DNA of 64,000 nt from Saxidomus purpurata (Eukaryota; Mollusca; Bivalvia; Venerida; Veneridae): positions 26,678,415 through 26,742,414 of the forward strand of contig JAFMSR010000007.1 in the NCBI GenBank assembly GCA_022818135.1. The letters are read 5' to 3'. Under the pieces are notes generated by a model that was given only the letters and a program-made list of their open reading frames with translations, made no database searches and was not told the DNA's origin. The translations under genes were made by a program, and so were the position numbers. This document shows positions 61,815 to 64,000 of this stretch, one piece after another; the stretch's first letter is position 1; each line of letters opens with the position of its first letter.

Positions 61815-62718
61815 CAGTTGTCACACGGAGTGCACGATACCAGGGTCCGTATATTACAGGGTTATGAAACTCCACTTGTAATGGTGAATTAGCTATTATA
61901 TGATGTCGTGCTATCGATTTTTTCCGAGCCGGTTTACCTGTATTTATGAATGCGACGGCTTTATCGAGCGGAAGCGTGTTTATGCGTGAAATACTGTACC
62001 CTACTGATACTAATGTCGTTACTGTAAAGACATTTTTTCTTCGATTTTGATATGATTTTCACATAATTTTCGGCAATAAAATTCTGATTCTAGCAATATA
62101 AATATCAAAATCATTTTATATAAAATTCAGTATGAAAAAACGAGTTAGACGCAAACTGACGCGATGAAAACTGTATTTTTATGCTGAAAAAAAATATATG
62201 TGCGAACAAAATGCTTTGTTTTTATAACACTTTTCCATTATATTTTCAAAGTTAAAGGGTTAATAAAATGAATACTTTTTAATATATTAATTTTAATATA
62301 TTGAAAGGGACATGTAAATCTCTTTTATAATTTCTTTTCTTCTTTGCCGGTTACCCCCTCCCGTCCAAGCTTCTCCGAAATACGTGTGAAAACTTTTCCG
62401 TTGTGTTTTATTTAATTTGTTTTTTTATTTATTAATTTCTTTCCTATTTATGATCTAGGGTCTTGTGAATAAAACAAATGTTGTTTTCTGACCTCTAAAA
62501 CATTAATTGCGCTATAAACAAACCCGTTAATAATATATAATTATCTGTTTGGTCGGTATTTGTGTAATAACACTAGTTTTAAGAGATCTAAAGGGTAAAC
62601 AGAACAATTATTTAATTAATTAATGCCACGTTTCCAAACTGTGGATATCCAAGGAGCTATAACAAGTTTCTCTAGTTTTTTCTTTCATTTCTGTCTACGG
62701 ACATTGCAAGTTTAGAAT
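61815..62718. other. Unidentified sequence between RT break and zinc-finger exon
   Basis: Begins taacagttgtcacacggagt. It is AT-rich with no frame. It could be the 5' end of a separate element whose first exon is the C2H2 stretch at 62719. I cannot find a matching inverted end in the window. Confidence 0.3.
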
Positions 62719-63003
62719 GGCATATAGTAAGAGCGACTTTTTAACTGGGATGAGGACTTAGATCTTGATTTGTTGCTTGGGGATTATACCCATGATGAAA
62801 GTGAACTTTCAGACAGTGATGATGACTTTCAGTCGACAAAAAGAATAAAATCAGAGAATATTCAGCCTCTGAAAAAGGACAAAAAAAGTGTTTATGCTTG
62901 TGATAAATGTGTTAAAGGCTATGCCTCAATTTCTGGAATACGGGGACACATGAGGACAAAGCATGGAGTGCAGAATGTTAAAGGTTGGTATTATTCTAAA
63001 TAA
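62719..63003 (+). pseudogene. Acidic protein exon with one C2H2 zinc finger, frame broken by one base
   Basis: ATG at 62719 gives MAYSKSDF; the sense then continues one frame over as NWDEDLDLDLLLGDYTHDES. One extra T in the ttttt run at 62739-62743 would join them. The acidic stretch leads to a basic patch (STKRIKSENIQPLKKDKK) and the finger YACDKCVKGY, 8 residues, H, 4, H. A donor-like AAAG|gttggt at about 62984 may end the exon before the TAA at 63001-63003. Possible meanings are a dead member of a repeated zinc-finger family, a live gene with a sequencing indel, or part of a mobile element. Confidence 0.45.
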
Positions 63004-63426
63004 AAGACAAATATCTTTGTCTTTGTGTATGGTGCTTAAAATCTGAGTCATAATCAAACTAATTTTACCTCTGTTAACATAACCTTAAATTCTTATCCTA
63101 ACCTTGCTTGGGCTTCTCCCTTCAATTTTGACAATAATATTGCATATTCAAAGGGTGCTCCATAAGACTCTATCAACTAAATACCTGCAGACTGATCATG
63201 ATCTGCACCGGTTTCAAAGGCTGAATGACCAGTGTGCACACAAGGACAACTCTGTTTCTTTTACAACCAAAATATGATAAAATGAAAATATAGACGTAGT
63301 AGGTTTAAGATAATTTATTATCTTTTCATGAATCTTTTATGTCTCATTAAAATCAAATACACGTGTATACACTAATACATGTAGTAATAGAGAATCAACA
63401 ATGTACAAAGAATTTAATGTTTCCTA
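63004..63426. other. No gene seen
   Basis: Short AT-rich stretch between the zinc-finger exon and the minus-strand exon. No signal recognised. Confidence 0.4.
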
Positions 63427-63647
63427 TCAATCATGTTCTTGCTTTAGAATACTGAATTGTCTAACTCTTTCATTCAAAACAAATTCATCCAAGTCATCGT
63501 TCTCGGAGTACTTGTGAGGTTTGTCCAAGATCACAAAAAAATCATTTGCCATGCAACCATCACTGTCCATCAATTCTTCCATCTGTTCATAAGCATCTTC
63601 GCGTTTGTCAATGAAAACACTCCTCATGAAATCATCAAAACCAGGAT
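63427..63647 (-). CDS. Terminal coding exon of an unidentified gene
   Basis: Read on the minus strand, a clear acceptor (ttttttcag) at 63650-63648 is followed by 73 complete codons after a split codon, ending in TGA at 63427-63429. The peptide is strongly acidic, with GFDDFMRSVFIDKREDAYEQ, MEELMDSDGCMANDFFVILD, KYSENDDLDEFVLNERV and a C-terminal KQEHD. I recognise no domain. Upstream exons would lie beyond 64000. It overlaps the presumed downstream span of KLHL20 on the other strand. Confidence 0.4.
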
Positions 63648-63650
63648 CTG

Positions 63651-64000
63651 AAAAAAATCAAAATAAAAAACAATCAGATTTTCTAACATGGAAGAAAACT
63701 GTTAAATGTGGGAGTGACAAAATTGCTTATAGTACATTTTATATGGAAAGTGAAAGTAAAAATACATAAAACATGCAAGTATTTAACCGCTGATACTCCA
63801 GTATTTATGCAAATTCATACTAAATGGTTATGATAACTCGAAATTTTGACTTATTTACTTTTCAAAGCAGTTGTTTTATTTAAAAAGATCGCAGACGTTC
63901 TTCGTGAATATGTGCAAACAAAAGGTATCATCGTCACCTAAATATACCGCCATTTTGAAAAATTTGTCAATATGCTATTTTACGCTATTTTAAAACATTG
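63651..64000. other. Intronic or intergenic, no gene seen
   Basis: AT-rich. If the 63.6 kb exon is real, this is its upstream intron. Confidence 0.35.

Overview
The window looks like AT-rich nuclear DNA of a bivalve mollusc, probably a clam. The evidence is small exons in multi-kilobase introns, abundant short words such as tacatgta, tRNA-derived SINEs, and many copies of long repeats that start with aacaagaggg and contain tandem modules. There is no sign of bacterial or organelle origin. Three runs of exactly 500 N (27434-27933, 48642-49141, 59878-60377) are scaffold gaps.

Three conserved protein genes can be read exon by exon. (1) An SLC17 (sialin / vesicular anion transporter) gene lies on the minus strand from 41262 down to 30343. 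Its 11 coding exons have compatible splice phases and add up to 539 codons plus a stop. (2) ANKRD45 lies on the minus strand, 52997 down to 49624; three exons are visible and the 3' end is missing, perhaps in the 48.6 kb gap. (3) KLHL20 lies on the plus strand, 56500 to 59417; four exons cover BTB, BACK and the first kelch blade, and the rest lies in the gap or beyond the window. ANKRD45 and KLHL20 are divergently arranged and about 3.5 kb apart, as I recall for their human orthologues on chromosome 1q25, so the pair looks like an ancient microsyntenic block.

Region by region: 1-24.8 kb is gene-poor and repeat-rich (SINE, tandem-module repeats, a 4.7 kb element with long inverted arms at 6865-11605, a recent 139 bp tandem duplication at 22.7 kb). 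24.85-26.5 kb holds broken gene fragments (transglutaminase-like/MYND and a C2H2 finger). 29.0-29.8 kb is a minisatellite of about 36 bp whose minus strand reads as a decayed proline-rich repeat protein. 30.3-41.3 kb is the SLC17 gene, with introns full of repeats. 41.9-47.4 kb holds CpG-rich low-complexity DNA and two dead LINE fragments. 49.6-59.4 kb is the ANKRD45/KLHL20 pair. 60.4-61.8 kb is a truncated DIRS-like retroelement whose gag and RT frames overlap with an in-phase -1 slippery heptamer. 62.7-63.6 kb has a C2H2-finger exon and an unidentified minus-strand terminal exon.

No operon-like or defence-like multi-gene system is visible. The points most worth a second look are the conserved divergent gene pair, the frameshift signal in the retroelement, the large inverted-repeat element, the proline-rich repeat array and the altered gate motif of the SLC17 protein.
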